Positions 8,981-18,967 are shown, numbered from the stretch's first letter. The stretch is DNA of 64,000 nt from Actinomyces sp. AC-20-1 (GCF_023369555.1 NZ_JACJVC010000001.1:248001-312000), one strand, 5' to 3'. Made by a program: numbers and translations. Notes: generated by a model not told the origin, from the letters alone.

Positions 8981-9544
8981 TCACGCGGGCGTGCCGTCGG
9001 GCGCCTGAGGCCCCTGCGCTCCCTGCGTCGTCTCCGACCTCCGCGCCTCCTCGGCGTCACGGGCGGCCTGGGCGTCCAGCCTGCGCTGGACCTGCTTCGG
9101 GACCAGCGACTCCTGGGCCTTGACGTAGCCGTACACCCAGCGCCAGCCGCCCTGGGCGACGAGCAGGAACGCGGCCAGCACCAGCCACACGTCCGCCGCG
9201 TCCCCGCCCGAGAGCATCCGCAGGCCGAGCCACGCGAGCCAGGTGGTGCCCACGACCGTCAGCCCGTCGCGGTCCGCGGCCTCCAGGTGGTCCTGCGGCC
9301 GGGTGAGGCCCCACGCCACCAGCCAGGCGGCCGTCGTCGCCACGACGCCGTGCACCATCATCTCGGGCATCAGGGACAGGTCGTGCACGGACGCGGCGAC
9401 GAGGGCGGCGACCAGCAGCACGCTCACGAGGTCCGCCGGGGGCACGAGCCACCAGCGTGTGCGGCGCCCGCGCGTCCACGGGCGGTCCGGGCCGTCCGGC
9501 ACCGGCGGTGTGAAGGAGACGCGGCGCGGGGCCTGGCTCGCCAT
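8981..9544 (-). CDS. DUF3054-like membrane protein
   Basis: 187 residues, ATG 9544. Four hydrophobic segments lie at about 35-55, 65-85, 95-115 and 118-140 (for example DLVSVLLVAALVAASVHDL and DVWLVLAAFLLVAQGGWRW), with a charged cytoplasmic-type tail rich in Ala, Arg and Glu. Segment order and the late G-RMLSGGD motif resemble DUF3054 proteins of actinobacteria, function unknown. It stops just upstream of the metallo-hydrolase stop-to-start run on the same strand. Confidence 0.6.
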   Translation of the reverse strand: MASQAPRRVSFTPPVPDGPDRPWTRGRRTRWWLVPPADLVSVLLVAALVAASVHDLSLMPEMMVHGVVATTAAWLVAWGLTRPQDHLEAADRDGLTVVGTTWLAWLGLRMLSGGDAADVWLVLAAFLLVAQGGWRWVYGYVKAQESLVPKQVQRRLDAQAARDAEEARRSETTQGAQGPQAPDGTPA

Positions 9545-9546
9545 CC

Positions 9547-10377
9547 TCAGATCTCCCAGGTCGCGCCCGCCGTCGCCGCCTCGAGCGGCCCCTCATAGGC
9601 GAGGGCGGCGTTGCGCAGCGGGATGCGGTGCTCGGTCCACGGCTGGATGTGGGTGAGGACGAGCTGGCCGACGGGGCGCCGGGGCACCTGGCCGGCCGTC
9701 CCCGCGGCGAGCTGGCCGGCCCGCTTGCCCGTCAGGTGCATGCCCCGCACCGTGTCACGGCCCTCGACGAAGGCCGCCTCCGCGAGCAGGAGGTCGACGC
9801 CGTCGGCCATCTCGCAGATCGGCTCGCACAGGTCGGTGTCCCCTGTGAAGGCCAGGCAGACCGTCCGGCGCCGGCCCTCGGGGCCCACCTCCTCGCTCGG
9901 CCCCTCGATCCGGTAGCCGTAGGCCTCCACCGGGTGCAGCGCGGTGTAGGGGGTGATCGTCATGGGGCCCACCTGGAAGGACTCGCCCGGCACGGCGGTG
10001 CGGAAGTCGAACTCGGTGGCGTAGGTCTCCGTCTCAGGGGTGCCGTCCACGCCGTTGAGGCGGTGGAGCAGCTCGCTGGGGCCCACGGTGAGGACGGGCC
10101 TGAGGGCGCCGGCGGGGTGCCAGCGGCGGTAGACGTGCATCCCGACCATGTCGACCATGTGGTCGGCGTGGCAGTGGGAGATGAGTAGGGCGTCGAGGTC
10201 CGCGGGGTCGAGGTAGCGCAGCATCTGCCCCATGGAGCCGGGGCCGAGGTCGAGGACCACCGAGTAGATGAGCTCCTCACCGTCCTGGCCGGCACCGGTC
10301 GCCTGCACGAGGTAGGACGAGGCCGCGGAGGCGGGGCCGGACATGCTTCCGGTGCATCCGATGACGGTGAGCTTCAT
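9547..10377 (-). CDS. Metallo-beta-lactamase-fold hydrolase, Rv1339-like
   Basis: 276 residues, ATG 10377. The metal site HCHADH (in LLISHCHADHMVDMVG), FTGDTD and the late VLTHIQPW histidine form the binuclear centre. The neighbours murI, rph and rdgB are the same set that surrounds Rv1339 in mycobacteria, where that protein has been described as an atypical class II cyclic-nucleotide phosphodiesterase. By family and synteny it is probably the orthologue; activity is not shown by sequence alone. It lies 53 bp downstream of murI. Confidence 0.8.
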   Translation of the reverse strand: MKLTVIGCTGSMSGPASAASSYLVQATGAGQDGEELIYSVVLDLGPGSMGQMLRYLDPADLDALLISHCHADHMVDMVGMHVYRRWHPAGALRPVLTVGPSELLHRLNGVDGTPETETYATEFDFRTAVPGESFQVGPMTITPYTALHPVEAYGYRIEGPSEEVGPEGRRRTVCLAFTGDTDLCEPICEMADGVDLLLAEAAFVEGRDTVRGMHLTGKRAGQLAAGTAGQVPRRPVGQLVLTHIQPWTEHRIPLRNAALAYEGPLEAATAGATWEI

Positions 10378-10430
10378 AGGTGGTCCTTGCTGACGGGGCC
10401 GGGCGCGGGAACGGGAGAGGGGACGGGGAC

Positions 10431-11252
10431 TCAGTCGGCTGCGGGCGCTGCGGCGCGCGTGACGTGAGCGACCTCGGGGCCGAGGAAGCGGCGGGCGAGG
10501 ACGGCGAAGGCGTCCGGGTCGCCCGTCACCCGGAACTCGTGGACGGGGGCGGGCGCCTGCGCGTCGCGCAGGAGGTCGCGCCTGGCGAGCTCGCGGTAGA
10601 CGTCCTTGGCGGTCTCCTCGGAGGAGGTCACCAGGGTCACGTCCTCCCCCATGACGTAGGAGATGGCGCCGGTGAGCAGCGGGTAGTGCGTGCAGCCCAG
10701 GATGAGGGTGTCGACCTCGGCGGCGCGCAGCGGGTCGAGGTAGCCGCGGGCGACCTCCATGACCTCGGGCCCGGTGGTCGTGCCGCGCTCGGCGAGCTCG
10801 ACGAAGCGCGGGCAGGCGGTGGACAGCAGCTCGACGCCCGGCACGGAGGACAGGGCGTCGTCGTAGGCGCACGAGTCGACGGTGCCCTGGGTGGCGATGA
10901 GCCCGACGCGGCCGTTGCGGGTCACGCGGGCGGCGGCCCGGGCCGCGGGGTGGACGACCTCGACGACGGGCACGCCGCGCCCGCGCGTGTAGCGGGCACG
11001 GGCGTCGTGCAGGACGGCGGCGGAGGCGGTGTTGCAGGCGATGACGAGCATCTTGACACCGGAGTCGACGAGCTCGTCCATGACGCCCAGGGCGAGCTCA
11101 CGGACCTCCTCGATGGGGCGCGGCCCGTAGGGGGTGTGCGCGGTGTCCCCGATGTAGAGGATCTGCTCCCCGGGGAGCTGGTCGATGACCGCACGCGCCA
11201 CCGTCAGGCCGCCGACGCCTGAGTCGAACATCCCGATGGGCGCGTTTTCCAC
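10431..11252 (-). CDS. murI: Glutamate racemase
   Basis: 273 residues. It interconverts L- and D-glutamate for peptidoglycan. [17 protein letters not shown] at the N-terminus, the first catalytic Cys in VIACNTASA and the second in [10 protein letters not shown] are all present. Start ATG 11252. It lies 10 bp downstream of the DUF2017 gene and is probably in one transcription unit clpS-DUF2017-murI-hydrolase, matching the conserved actinobacterial order. Confidence 0.95.
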   Translation of the reverse strand: MENAPIGMFDSGVGGLTVARAVIDQLPGEQILYIGDTAHTPYGPRPIEEVRELALGVMDELVDSGVKMLVIACNTASAAVLHDARARYTRGRGVPVVEVVHPAARAAARVTRNGRVGLIATQGTVDSCAYDDALSSVPGVELLSTACPRFVELAERGTTTGPEVMEVARGYLDPLRAAEVDTLILGCTHYPLLTGAISYVMGEDVTLVTSSEETAKDVYRELARRDLLRDAQAPAPVHEFRVTGDPDAFAVLARRFLGPEVAHVTRAAAPAAD

Positions 11253-11262
11253 GCTCCCGAGA

Positions 11263-11994
11263 CTAGGCGGGGCCCTGACCCGTCAGTAGCACGGCCAGCA
11301 GTGATTCCTGCCACCAGGTGAGCATGTTGTAGGACATGGCCAGGGCGCGCCGCAAGCGGTCCTCGTCGGCCTCGTCGGCGGGCGCCGTGTACCAGGTGAG
11401 GTCGTGGACGTCCTGGGCGCTGTCGGCGTCCTCGATGTCGAGCCAGTGGGCGAGGACGAGGCGCACGTCGTTGACGGCGGCCAGCCACTCGCCCTCGAGT
11501 CCCCGGCGCACGAGGACCTCCCCGCCGGTCCCGGTGGGCTCCAGGAGCTCGGAGACGACGTCGGTCAGGCGGCCGTGCTTGAGGGCGCGCAGGCGCTGTC
11601 GGTTCATGGACGAGACCTCGACGGCGACCTCCGGGTCCTCGCTCGCCTCCGGCAGGAGGACCTCCAGCAGGGCGGCGACGTCGGCGGGCACCGGGCGCCT
11701 CGGGGCCGCTGGCGCCGTGGCGCCGTCGGGCTCCTGGGCGGTGGGGACGGCCGGCGGGGTCTCGAAGTCGAGGGCGGCGAGGACGGCGTCGTCATCCGCC
11801 TCGCCCCCTCGGTCCTCACCGTCCCCGCCGTCCCGGGGGCGCAGCGGGCCGGACCCGGCTATGACAGTGGTCTCGAGCGGGCCCTCGGCGGCGAGGACGG
11901 CGCTGACCTGCTCGAGCAGGCCGGCCAGGTACTCGCGCTCCCGCAGGCTCAGCCGGCTCTGCCAGCCGTGCTCGACCGGCTCGAAGGGCCTCAT
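11263..11994 (-). CDS. DUF2017 family protein
   Basis: 243 residues from ATG 11994, which overlaps the clpS stop by 4 nt (ATGA). The N-terminus [16 protein letters not shown] and the C-terminal [13 protein letters not shown] plus [20 protein letters not shown] are typical of DUF2017, a family nearly always next to clpS in actinobacteria. A low-complexity Asp/Gly/Ala/Pro insert (about 50-105) is longer than usual. Function unknown; the coupling suggests a role with ClpS. Confidence 0.88.
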   Translation of the reverse strand: MRPFEPVEHGWQSRLSLREREYLAGLLEQVSAVLAAEGPLETTVIAGSGPLRPRDGGDGEDRGGEADDDAVLAALDFETPPAVPTAQEPDGATAPAAPRRPVPADVAALLEVLLPEASEDPEVAVEVSSMNRQRLRALKHGRLTDVVSELLEPTGTGGEVLVRRGLEGEWLAAVNDVRLVLAHWLDIEDADSAQDVHDLTWYTAPADEADEDRLRRALAMSYNMLTWWQESLLAVLLTGQGPA

Positions 11995-12302
11995 GCCGCG
12001 GCCTCGTCGGGGCCGGCCGGCTCGATGGTGGCGCGCAGCCCGTAGGAGTGCATGGCGGCGACGTCCACCTCCATGCGCTCGCGCGGGCCGGTGGAGACGA
12101 CGGCGCGCCCGGTGGTGTGCACCTGCATCATGCGGTGCTCGGCGAGGGCGGTGGGCAGGGCGAAGTAGGTGCGGAAGACCCACACGACGTAGTCCATCGT
12201 GTTGACGGGGTCGTCGTGGACGACGGTGCGCCACTGGTGCAGGGGCGCGGTGCGCGCGTCCTGTCGCGCGTCTGGTGAGACGACGGGCGCGGTGGGGCAC
12301 AT
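11991..12302 (-). CDS. clpS: ATP-dependent Clp protease adaptor ClpS
   Basis: 103 residues. It binds N-degron substrates and delivers them to ClpA/ClpC. The core WRTVVHDDPVNTMDYVVWVF is the conserved N-end-rule pocket (DDPVNxMxYV), followed by MMQVHTTGRAVV and a final Leu/Thr-rich strand. Start ATG 12302; it is divergent from pncB with only 38 bp between the starts. Confidence 0.93.
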   Translation of the reverse strand: MCPTAPVVSPDARQDARTAPLHQWRTVVHDDPVNTMDYVVWVFRTYFALPTALAEHRMMQVHTTGRAVVSTGPRERMEVDVAAMHSYGLRATIEPAGPDEAAA

Positions 12303-12340
12303 GGGCCCCAGCGTAACGGCGCGGGGACTAGGTTGGTGTC

Positions 12341-13750
12341 ATGACGACTCAGCCCGCGCAGGTGCCCGCTCCCCGCACCGCTCCCCTGGCCTCCCCCACG
12401 ACATCGCTGCTGACGGACATGTACGAGCTCACCATGCTCCAGGCCGCGCTGCGCTCGGGCACGGCCGGCCGGCGCAGCGTCTTCGAGCTCTTCGGGCGCT
12501 CCCTGCCTCCCTCGCGGCGCTTCGGCGTCGTGGCCGGGACCGGGCGCCTGCTCGACGCCATCGAGCGCTTCACCTTCACGGCGCAGCAGATCGACTTCCT
12601 GCACGCCCAGCAGGTGGTGGACGACGACACCCTCGACTTCCTGCGCGGCTTCCGCTTCACGGGCACGATCCGCGGCTACGCCGAGGGCGAGTGCTACTTC
12701 TCGGGCTCCCCGCTGCTGACGGTGGAGGGGAGCTTCGCCCAGGCCTGCGTCCTGGAGACGCTGGCCCTGTCGATCTACAACTACGACTGCGCGGTGGCCT
12801 CGGCCGCCTCGCGGATGACGATCGCCGCCCACGGGCGCCCCTGCGCGGACTTCGGTGCGCGCCGCGCCCACGAGCGGGCGGCGGTCTCCGCGGCCCGCGC
12901 CGCCGTCGTCGGGGGCTTCACGGCGACGAGCAACCTGGAGGCGGGCCTGCGCTACGGCATCCCGACCGTGGGGACCTCGGCGCACTCCTTCACCCTGCTG
13001 CACGACACGGAGGAGGAGGCCTTCGCCGCCCAGGTGGCGGCGCTGGGCCCGGGCACGACGATCCTCGTGGACACCTACGACATCGCCCGGGGCATCGAGA
13101 GGGCCGTGAGGGCGGCGCGCGCGGCCGGCGGCGAGCTGGGCGCGGTGCGCCTGGACTCGGGCGACCTCGTGGCCGAGGCCTTCAAGGCCCGCGCCCAGCT
13201 GGACGCCCTGGGGGCGACGTCGACGCGGATCACGGTGACCAACGACCTGGACGAGTACGCGATCGCGGCGCTGGGCGCCGCCCCGGTGGACTCCTACGGC
13301 GTGGGCACGAAGCTCGTCACGGGCTCGGGGCGGCCGACGGCGGCCCTGGTGTACAAGCTGGTGGAGCGGGCGGACGACGACGGCGTCATGCAGGAGGTCG
13401 CCAAGCTCTCCCAGGGCGGCAAGGCGACGGTCGGCGGCCGCAAGTGGGCGGGACGTGTCGTGGACGCCTCGGGCCGTGCGGCCGAGGAGCTCATTGTCTC
13501 CGCGCGCGAGGGTGCCCAGGCGCTGGCGGCCTTGGAGGCGGCGGGGGCCCGTCCGCTCCAGGTGGACCTCGTCGTCGACGGTGTCATCCAGGAGGAGCAC
13601 CGCGGTCCTGAGGGGCTGGCGGCGGCGGCTGAGCGTCACCGGGTCTCGCGGGCGGAGCTGCCCTACGAGGCGTGGCGCCTGAGCGAGGGCGAGCCGGCGG
13701 TGCCCACGCGTCATCTCGACCTGGACGGCCGTCAGGCCCTGCGCGGCTGA
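12341..13750 (+). CDS. pncB: Nicotinate phosphoribosyltransferase
   Basis: 469 residues. It converts nicotinate and PRPP to nicotinate mononucleotide for NAD salvage. LLTDMYELTMLQAAL is the family N-terminus. FGARRAHERAAV carries the catalytic His region, VGTSAHSFTLLHDTEEEAF follows, and VRLDSGDL with SYGVGTKLVTG forms the phosphate site. It is divergent from clpS, the arrangement also seen in mycobacteria (pncB1-clpS). Confidence 0.95.
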   Translation: MTTQPAQVPAPRTAPLASPTTSLLTDMYELTMLQAALRSGTAGRRSVFELFGRSLPPSRRFGVVAGTGRLLDAIERFTFTAQQIDFLHAQQVVDDDTLDFLRGFRFTGTIRGYAEGECYFSGSPLLTVEGSFAQACVLETLALSIYNYDCAVASAASRMTIAAHGRPCADFGARRAHERAAVSAARAAVVGGFTATSNLEAGLRYGIPTVGTSAHSFTLLHDTEEEAFAAQVAALGPGTTILVDTYDIARGIERAVRAARAAGGELGAVRLDSGDLVAEAFKARAQLDALGATSTRITVTNDLDEYAIAALGAAPVDSYGVGTKLVTGSGRPTAALVYKLVERADDDGVMQEVAKLSQGGKATVGGRKWAGRVVDASGRAAEELIVSAREGAQALAALEAAGARPLQVDLVVDGVIQEEHRGPEGLAAAAERHRVSRAELPYEAWRLSEGEPAVPTRHLDLDGRQALRG

Positions 13751-13780
13751 CACGCCCTCACCACCCCACCGCCCCCGACT

Positions 13781-13838
13781 CCTCGGTTTGCGCGCGAGCG
13801 TACGCCACAACCCCAGGGATCTCGGACGCAAAGCGAGG
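13781..13838. terminator. Inverted repeat between convergent genes
   Basis: Arms CCTCGGTTTGCG and CGCAAAGCGAGG (11 of 12 pair) are separated by 34 bp, between the converging pncB and helicase genes. It could be a bidirectional terminator or a protein site; the long loop makes the terminator reading uncertain. Confidence 0.35.
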
Positions 13839-13899
13839 AGATGGGCTGAGGGGCTGGGGCGGTTGGGGCCCGCACGACGGGTGCCGACGGGGCCGGGCG

Positions 13900-15717
13900 T
13901 CAGCGCTTGCCGACGAACCAGCGGCGCAGGGTCTGCACCCGCTTCTCGATCTCCTCCGTGGAGGCCTGGGCCACCTCGGGGCCGCCGCACACGCGGCGCA
14001 GGTCGTTGTGGACGACGCCGTGGGGCTGGCCGGAGCGGCGCGCCCAGGCGGCGACGAGCTGGGAGAGCTCCTTGCGGGCGGCCTGGCGCCTGCGGGCGTC
14101 GTCGACCCCGGAGTTGGCCCGGCGCCGGGCGGCGGCGGCCGACTCGCGCTTCTGCGTCCGGATCTGCTTGTCCTGGCGCTGGCGCAGCAGGGCGGTGACC
14201 TGCTCGGGCTCGAGCAGGCCGGGCAGCCCGAGGTACTCCTGCTCCTCGACGCTGCCGACGACGGCGCCGGTGCCGAACTCCCCTCCGTCGAACAGGACCC
14301 GGTCGAACTCGGCGGTGGAGTCCATGGCCTCGAAGGCGCCGAAGAGGTCGTCGGAGGCCCTCTCCTCCTTGTTGGCCTCGGCGACCAGGCGGTCCTCGGG
14401 GTAGCCGGGGAGGTCGTCCTCGTTCGAGCGGGGCCGGCCCAGGACGTGGTCGCGGGCGACCTCCATCTCGTTGGCCAGGCCCAGCAGGGGCGTGACGGAG
14501 GGCAGGAAGACGCTGGCGGTCTCCCCCTTGGCCCGTGAGCGCACGAAGCGGCCCACGGCCTGGGCGAAGAACAGGGGCGTGGAGGTGGAGGTGGCGTAGA
14601 CGCCGACGGCCAGGCGGGGCACGTCCACGCCCTCGGAGACCATGCGCACGGCGACGAGCCAGCGGTCACGGGAGGCGGAGAAGGCCTCGATGCGGCTGGA
14701 GGCGCCGGAGTCGTCGGACAGGACGACGGTGGGGGCCTGGCCGGTGATGGCCCGCAGCTGTGCGGCGTAGGCGCGGGCGCGGGACTGGTCGGTGGCGATG
14801 ACGAGGCCGCCGGCGTCGGGCACCTGGCGGCGCACCTCGCTCAGGCGCTGGTCGGCGGCGGCGAGCACGGCCGGGACCCACTGGCCGGAGGGGTCGAGGG
14901 CGGTGCGCCAGGCCTGGGCCTCGAGGTCCTTGGTCAGCGGCTCCCCCAGGCGTGCGGCGACCTCGTCGCCGGCCCTGGTGCGCCAGCGCATCTGCCCGGA
15001 GTAGGTCATGAACATCACGGGCCGCACGACGCCGTCGCGCAGGGCCTCGGCGTAGCCGTAGGAGTAGTCGGCGTGGGAGCGCTTGATGCCGCCGGGCTCC
15101 TCGTCGTAGCGGACGAAGGGGATCGGGGACTCGTCGGAGCGGAAGGGGGTGCCGGTCAGGGCCAGGCGGCGGCGGGCGGGGGTGAAGGCCTCGCGCACGG
15201 CGTCGCCCCAGCTCTTGGCGTCGCCGCCGTGGTGGATCTCGTCGAGGATGACGAGGGTGCGGCGGGCGTCGGTGCGGGCGCGGTGGAGGTTGGCGTTGGC
15301 GGCCACCTGGGCGTAGGTGAGGGCGACGCCGTCGAAGCGGGAGCCGAGCGCCCCCTGGGAGTTGGTGAAGGAGGGGTCGAGGTGGATGCCGACGCGGGCG
15401 GCGGCCTCGGCCCACTGGTACTTCAGGTGCTCGGTGGGGGCGACGACGGTGACCTGGTGGACGTCGCCGCGGCTGAGCAGCTCGGTGGCGATGCGCAGGG
15501 CGAAGGTCGTCTTGCCTGCGCCGGGGGTGGCGACGGCGAGGAAGTCCTCGGGCATGGAGGACATGTAGGCGTCCAGGGCCTCGGCCTGCCAGGCGCGCAG
15601 CGACCCCGCCGTGCCCCAGGCGGCACGCCGCGGGTAGGCCGGCGAGAGGTTCTCGGCGGCGAAGATCGAGGGCTGGTTGGGGTGTCCTGCTGCCTGGGAG
15701 CCGCGCGCGGGGCTCAC
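13900..15717 (-). CDS. DEAD/DEAH-box helicase (SF2)
   Basis: 605 residues from GTG 15717, which overlaps the DUF3039 stop by 4 nt (GTGA); the frame continues further upstream but lacks a sensible start there. Motif I ATPGAGKTTFALR, motif II DEIHH, motif III ALTGTPFRSD and motif VI QAVGRFVRSR are all in order. The C-terminal 200 residues are charged helices. Such helicases adjacent to DUF3039 are common in actinobacteria; the nucleic-acid substrate is unknown. Confidence 0.9.
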   Translation of the reverse strand: MSPARGSQAAGHPNQPSIFAAENLSPAYPRRAAWGTAGSLRAWQAEALDAYMSSMPEDFLAVATPGAGKTTFALRIATELLSRGDVHQVTVVAPTEHLKYQWAEAAARVGIHLDPSFTNSQGALGSRFDGVALTYAQVAANANLHRARTDARRTLVILDEIHHGGDAKSWGDAVREAFTPARRRLALTGTPFRSDESPIPFVRYDEEPGGIKRSHADYSYGYAEALRDGVVRPVMFMTYSGQMRWRTRAGDEVAARLGEPLTKDLEAQAWRTALDPSGQWVPAVLAAADQRLSEVRRQVPDAGGLVIATDQSRARAYAAQLRAITGQAPTVVLSDDSGASSRIEAFSASRDRWLVAVRMVSEGVDVPRLAVGVYATSTSTPLFFAQAVGRFVRSRAKGETASVFLPSVTPLLGLANEMEVARDHVLGRPRSNEDDLPGYPEDRLVAEANKEERASDDLFGAFEAMDSTAEFDRVLFDGGEFGTGAVVGSVEEQEYLGLPGLLEPEQVTALLRQRQDKQIRTQKRESAAAARRRANSGVDDARRRQAARKELSQLVAAWARRSGQPHGVVHNDLRRVCGGPEVAQASTEEIEKRVQTLRRWFVGKR

Positions 15718-16100
15718 TGACCGCCCCGGCCGAAGGGGAAACGGGGCCGGCGCGGGCCCTTGCCGCCGCCGGAGCCACCGTCCCTCATACCCTCGTAGAT
15801 CTGCTTGCAGGTGGGGCACACGGGGTAGCGCGACGGGTCGTGGCCAGGGGTCCACACCTTGCCGCACAGGGCGACGACGGGGCGCCCGGTGGCTGCTGCG
15901 GCGGCGATGCGGTCCTTGCGCACGTAGTGGGCGAAGCGGTCGGCGTCGCCGTCGTCGGTGGACTGCAGCTCCTCACGCTCGAGGACGGCGGTGCCGGTGG
16001 AGGCCCCGGTGGAGGGGTCCGAGAGCGGGCGGCCGGGCTCGGTGGGGCCGCTGGGGGCGTCCGTGCTGGCCACGGGGGGCGTCGTGGGGGGCTCGCTCAT
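15714..16100 (-). CDS. DUF3039 protein, probable zinc-binding
   Basis: 128 residues, ATG 16100. A disordered Pro/Ser/Thr-rich N-terminus is followed by DRFAHYVRKDRIAAAAATG and the candidate zinc site VALCGKVWTPGHDP with YPVCPTCKQIYEGM (C-x-n-C-x2-C). A basic Gly/Arg/Pro tail ends the protein. It is translationally coupled to the helicase downstream, so it may work with it; function unknown. Confidence 0.85.
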   Translation of the reverse strand: MSEPPTTPPVASTDAPSGPTEPGRPLSDPSTGASTGTAVLEREELQSTDDGDADRFAHYVRKDRIAAAAATGRPVVALCGKVWTPGHDPSRYPVCPTCKQIYEGMRDGGSGGGKGPRRPRFPFGRGGQ

Positions 16101-16253
16101 GGGCGCCAGTGTAGGCCGGGGCGCAGCGGGTGCCCTGGGGAGGGTCCTGTGGTTCTTCTCCCGCCGGCCCGCCGAGACCGCGGCAGGACCGGCGGTGGGA
16201 CCGGGCAGCGGGCCCGGTGGCGGATCCGGGCCGACGGGGCTTGACGACGGCGA

Positions 16254-16282
16254 GGGGCCGCCTCCGGCTGGGAGGCGGCCCC
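16254..16282 (-). terminator. Terminator after nagB
   Basis: A perfect 12-bp stem (GGGGCCGCCTCC) with a 5-nt loop, 58 bp beyond the nagB stop. Confidence 0.75.
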
Positions 16283-16340
16283 TGGCTGGTGGGCGACGTG
16301 GCGGCCTGTGGGACGCGGGGCGGGCCGGGGCGCCGTCGGC

Positions 16341-17078
16341 TCAGCGGTTGCTCAGCAGGCTGGCGGCCGCGGGGTCGACGAGGACGAGGGCGTCGGCGTG
16401 GTTCTGCATGACGGTGGCGGGCCACTCGGCGCTGACCTCGCCCTCGACGAGCTGGCGCACGGCCTCGGCCTTGTTCTCGCCGGTGGCGATGAGGACGAGC
16501 TTGCGGGCCCTCATGATGGTGCCCAGGCCCTGGGTGATGCAGTGCGTGGGGACGGCGTCGATGTCGCCGTCGAAGAAGCGGGCGTTGTCGCGGCGGGTCT
16601 GCTCGGTGAGGACGTCGACGTGGGTGGCGGAGTCTAGGGGGCCGCCGGGCTCGTTGAAGCCGATGTGCCCGTCGGCACCGATGCCGAGGATCTGCAGGTC
16701 GCAGTAGCCGGCGGCGGCCATCTTGGCCTCGTACTCGTCGCAGGCGGCCTGGAGGTCGGGGTTGAGGGCGTCGGGGCCGTTGAGGGCGCCGGGGCGCATG
16801 TCGACGCGGGAGCGCAGGTTGCGCTCCATGAAGGTGGCGTAGCGCTCGGGGTGGCCCTCGGGCAGGCCGACGTACTCGTCGAGCATGAAGCCGGTGACCT
16901 CCTTGAAGGAGATGCGTCCTGCCTCGCAGCGGCGCGTGAGCTCGTCGTAGAGCGGCAGCGGGCTGGAGCCGGTGGCGGTCCCCAGGACGGCGTCGGGCTT
17001 GGTGGTGAGCAGCTCCTCGATGGCGTCAGCGGCCCGCTCGGCGATCTGCTCGGCGGTGTCCAGGACGATAAGCTCCAT
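16341..17078 (-). CDS. nagB: Glucosamine-6-phosphate deaminase
   Basis: 245 residues from ATG 17078 with GGGGGAAC as ribosome-binding site. It converts glucosamine-6-P to fructose-6-P and ammonia, the last step of amino-sugar and sialic-acid catabolism. LGTATGSSPLPLYDEL binds phosphate, FMLDEYVGLPEGHPERY carries the catalytic Asp, and ILGIGADGHIGFNEPGGP carries the catalytic Asp/His. A palindrome matching the sites at the nan genes lies 82 bp upstream of the start, which ties nagB to the sialic-acid regulon. Confidence 0.95.
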   Translation of the reverse strand: MELIVLDTAEQIAERAADAIEELLTTKPDAVLGTATGSSPLPLYDELTRRCEAGRISFKEVTGFMLDEYVGLPEGHPERYATFMERNLRSRVDMRPGALNGPDALNPDLQAACDEYEAKMAAAGYCDLQILGIGADGHIGFNEPGGPLDSATHVDVLTEQTRRDNARFFDGDIDAVPTHCITQGLGTIMRARKLVLIATGENKAEAVRQLVEGEVSAEWPATVMQNHADALVLVDPAAASLLSNR

Positions 17079-17159
17079 CTGTTCCCCCTTGGGGTTCGGG
17101 TCCACGGCGGTGTGCGCCGGTGCGCCTCGGTGCGCGTGGTCCAGCATACCCGCTCCAAG

Positions 17160-17181
17160 CATCAGACGTCTGATGTCTGAG
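17160..17181 (-). promoter_or_regulatory. Candidate NanR operator upstream of nagB (site A)
   Basis: It contains a perfect 16-bp palindrome CATCAGACGTCTGATG followed by TCTGAG. On the nagB strand it reads ACATCAGACGTCTGAT, sharing ACRTCAGACGTC with the sites at 23244 and 33618. Palindrome seen; regulator (GntR protein at 35594) inferred. Confidence 0.7.
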
Positions 17182-17254
17182 ACTCGTCCTCACGCCACCG
17201 GGTCTCTCTCACGGGCCCGGCGGGCGGCACCGGCCCGCACGGGCCGTCCCGGGC

Positions 17255-18942
17255 TCAGCGGACCTCCTCGTGCCCGGGCCAGGAGCGGATCGTGGCGAGC
17301 ACCCGCGGCCCCCTCTCGTCGAGGTGGCGGCCGCCCAGGACGACGCCACCCCAGGTGGCGCCCGCGCCCCACAGCAGGCCGCCCGGGAGCACGTGCCACC
17401 CCCACACCCACTGACCGCTCACCGCCGTGACCGCGAAGCCCGCGATGACGGGGGCGCTCATGAGCCCGATGAGGAGGAAGCCGACCATCTGGACCAGGGC
17501 GGCAATGAAGGCCGTGCCGGAGGTGCGCGACCTCATCGGGCTCTCCCCCGGTGCGTTCGTCTCGTAGGGTAGGAGCACGCTCGTCACGCTCGACCAGGCG
17601 TAGGCGCAGCCCATGACGGCGGCGCTGAGCCCCAGCACGGCCGGCAGGATGTCCCAGCGCCCGCTCGCCCCGGCGCCGAAGACGGCCAGGACCACCACGG
17701 CGGGCACCTGCCACAGGGCCGCGGCGACCACGCGCCCCAGGCGGTCGTCGCACCCGCTCAGCCCGGCGGACAGGTGCTGCCACAGGGCGGTGGAGTCGAA
17801 GGCGAGGTCGTTGTGCAGGCCCCAGCCGCACATGAGCGCGGCGAAGACGGCGGCGACGAGCACCAACGGGGGCGCGCTGCCCCAGGACAGGAGATCCCCG
17901 AAGGAGAGGGCGGCGCCGTCCCCACCCACGACGGCCTGCCTGCTGCCGACGAAGGCGACCGCGAAGACGACCGGGACGAGGAGCAGCGCGACCAGCTGGG
18001 AGAGGTACCGGGGGTCGGAGCGCCAGTAGCGCAGGGACCGGGCGGCGACGGCGGCCGCGGGCGAGGGCATGAGCCGCGACAGGCGCGCGTGCCACGCCAG
18101 TGCCCGCACCGTGCCGGCACCGCGCTGCCCGGTGGTCTCGTAGGCGCGCGCCCGGGCCGAGGCACGGGCAGGTCCCGTCATCACGCGCCTGGTCACCCGG
18201 TCCCAGGCGGGCATGAGCGCCAGGGGCACGATGACGGCCCCGAGGGCCAGGACGACGGCGGACAGCGCCTCCCCCTGGGCGAGGTAGCCGGGGGCCGCGA
18301 CCGCCCAGCCGAAGGGGGTCAGGCCCGCGACGCCCGCGCACGCGCGCAGCGCCCCCAGCAGGGCGTCCGGGTCCCCGAGGCTCAGGCTGGACAGCAGCGA
18401 GGGCAGCATGGCGACGACGACGAGCACGAGCATGCTGATGACGCCCACGAGCTCGCGCCCGCGACGGGACTGGGACACGCCCGCCCCGATGACGACGACG
18501 CGGCTGAGCAGGACGCAGGTGGCGAGCAGGGCGGGCGCGAGCAGGAGGGAGAGCAGGGCGGCGCCCACCTGGCCGGCGCACGCCCACACGAGGGCCGGCA
18601 GCAGCGTCCCCAGGCCGGTGAGGAGGCCGGTGACGCCGCAGGCCGAGGCCACGGCCAGGCCCCGCGACAGGGAGCGCGAGGGCGCGACCCAGGCGGCCAT
18701 GGCGCGGGGGTCGAGCGTGGCGTCGACACCGGTGAGCATGAGCGGGACGAGGACCCAGGCCAGGACCGTGAGCACCCCGGCGGCGGCGAGGACCTCGGCG
18801 ATGACGTCGGCGGGCGCCTGCCCCAGGGCGACGGCGCCGACGAGGAGCATGACCAGCAGCCCCATCCCGTAGAGGGCGCCGACGACGGTGGCGATGAGGG
18901 CCCAGACGTTGCGCGAGAGCGCGTTGAGCGTCAGGCGCCACC

Positions 18943-18967
<25 letters not shown>
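17255..18967 (-). CDS. ABC-2-type exporter permease, large integral membrane protein
   Basis: 570 residues from GTG 18967, preceded by GGAGGAG and overlapping the ATPase gene by 25 nt. About 12 hydrophobic segments are visible, among them VWALIATVVGALYGMGLLVM, LVGVISMLVLVVVAMLPSLL and LVALLLVPVVFAVAFVG. It forms the membrane part of an exporter with the ATPase encoded directly upstream. The substrate is unknown; no adjacent lantibiotic, drug-resistance or polymer genes help. It is not part of the sialic-acid genes by any visible site. Confidence 0.8.

Noticed and set aside
12128-13990. A 620-codon minus-strand frame opposite pncB
   Set aside because: The plus strand encodes a full nicotinate phosphoribosyltransferase; the antisense product is Arg/Gly-rich without domains.
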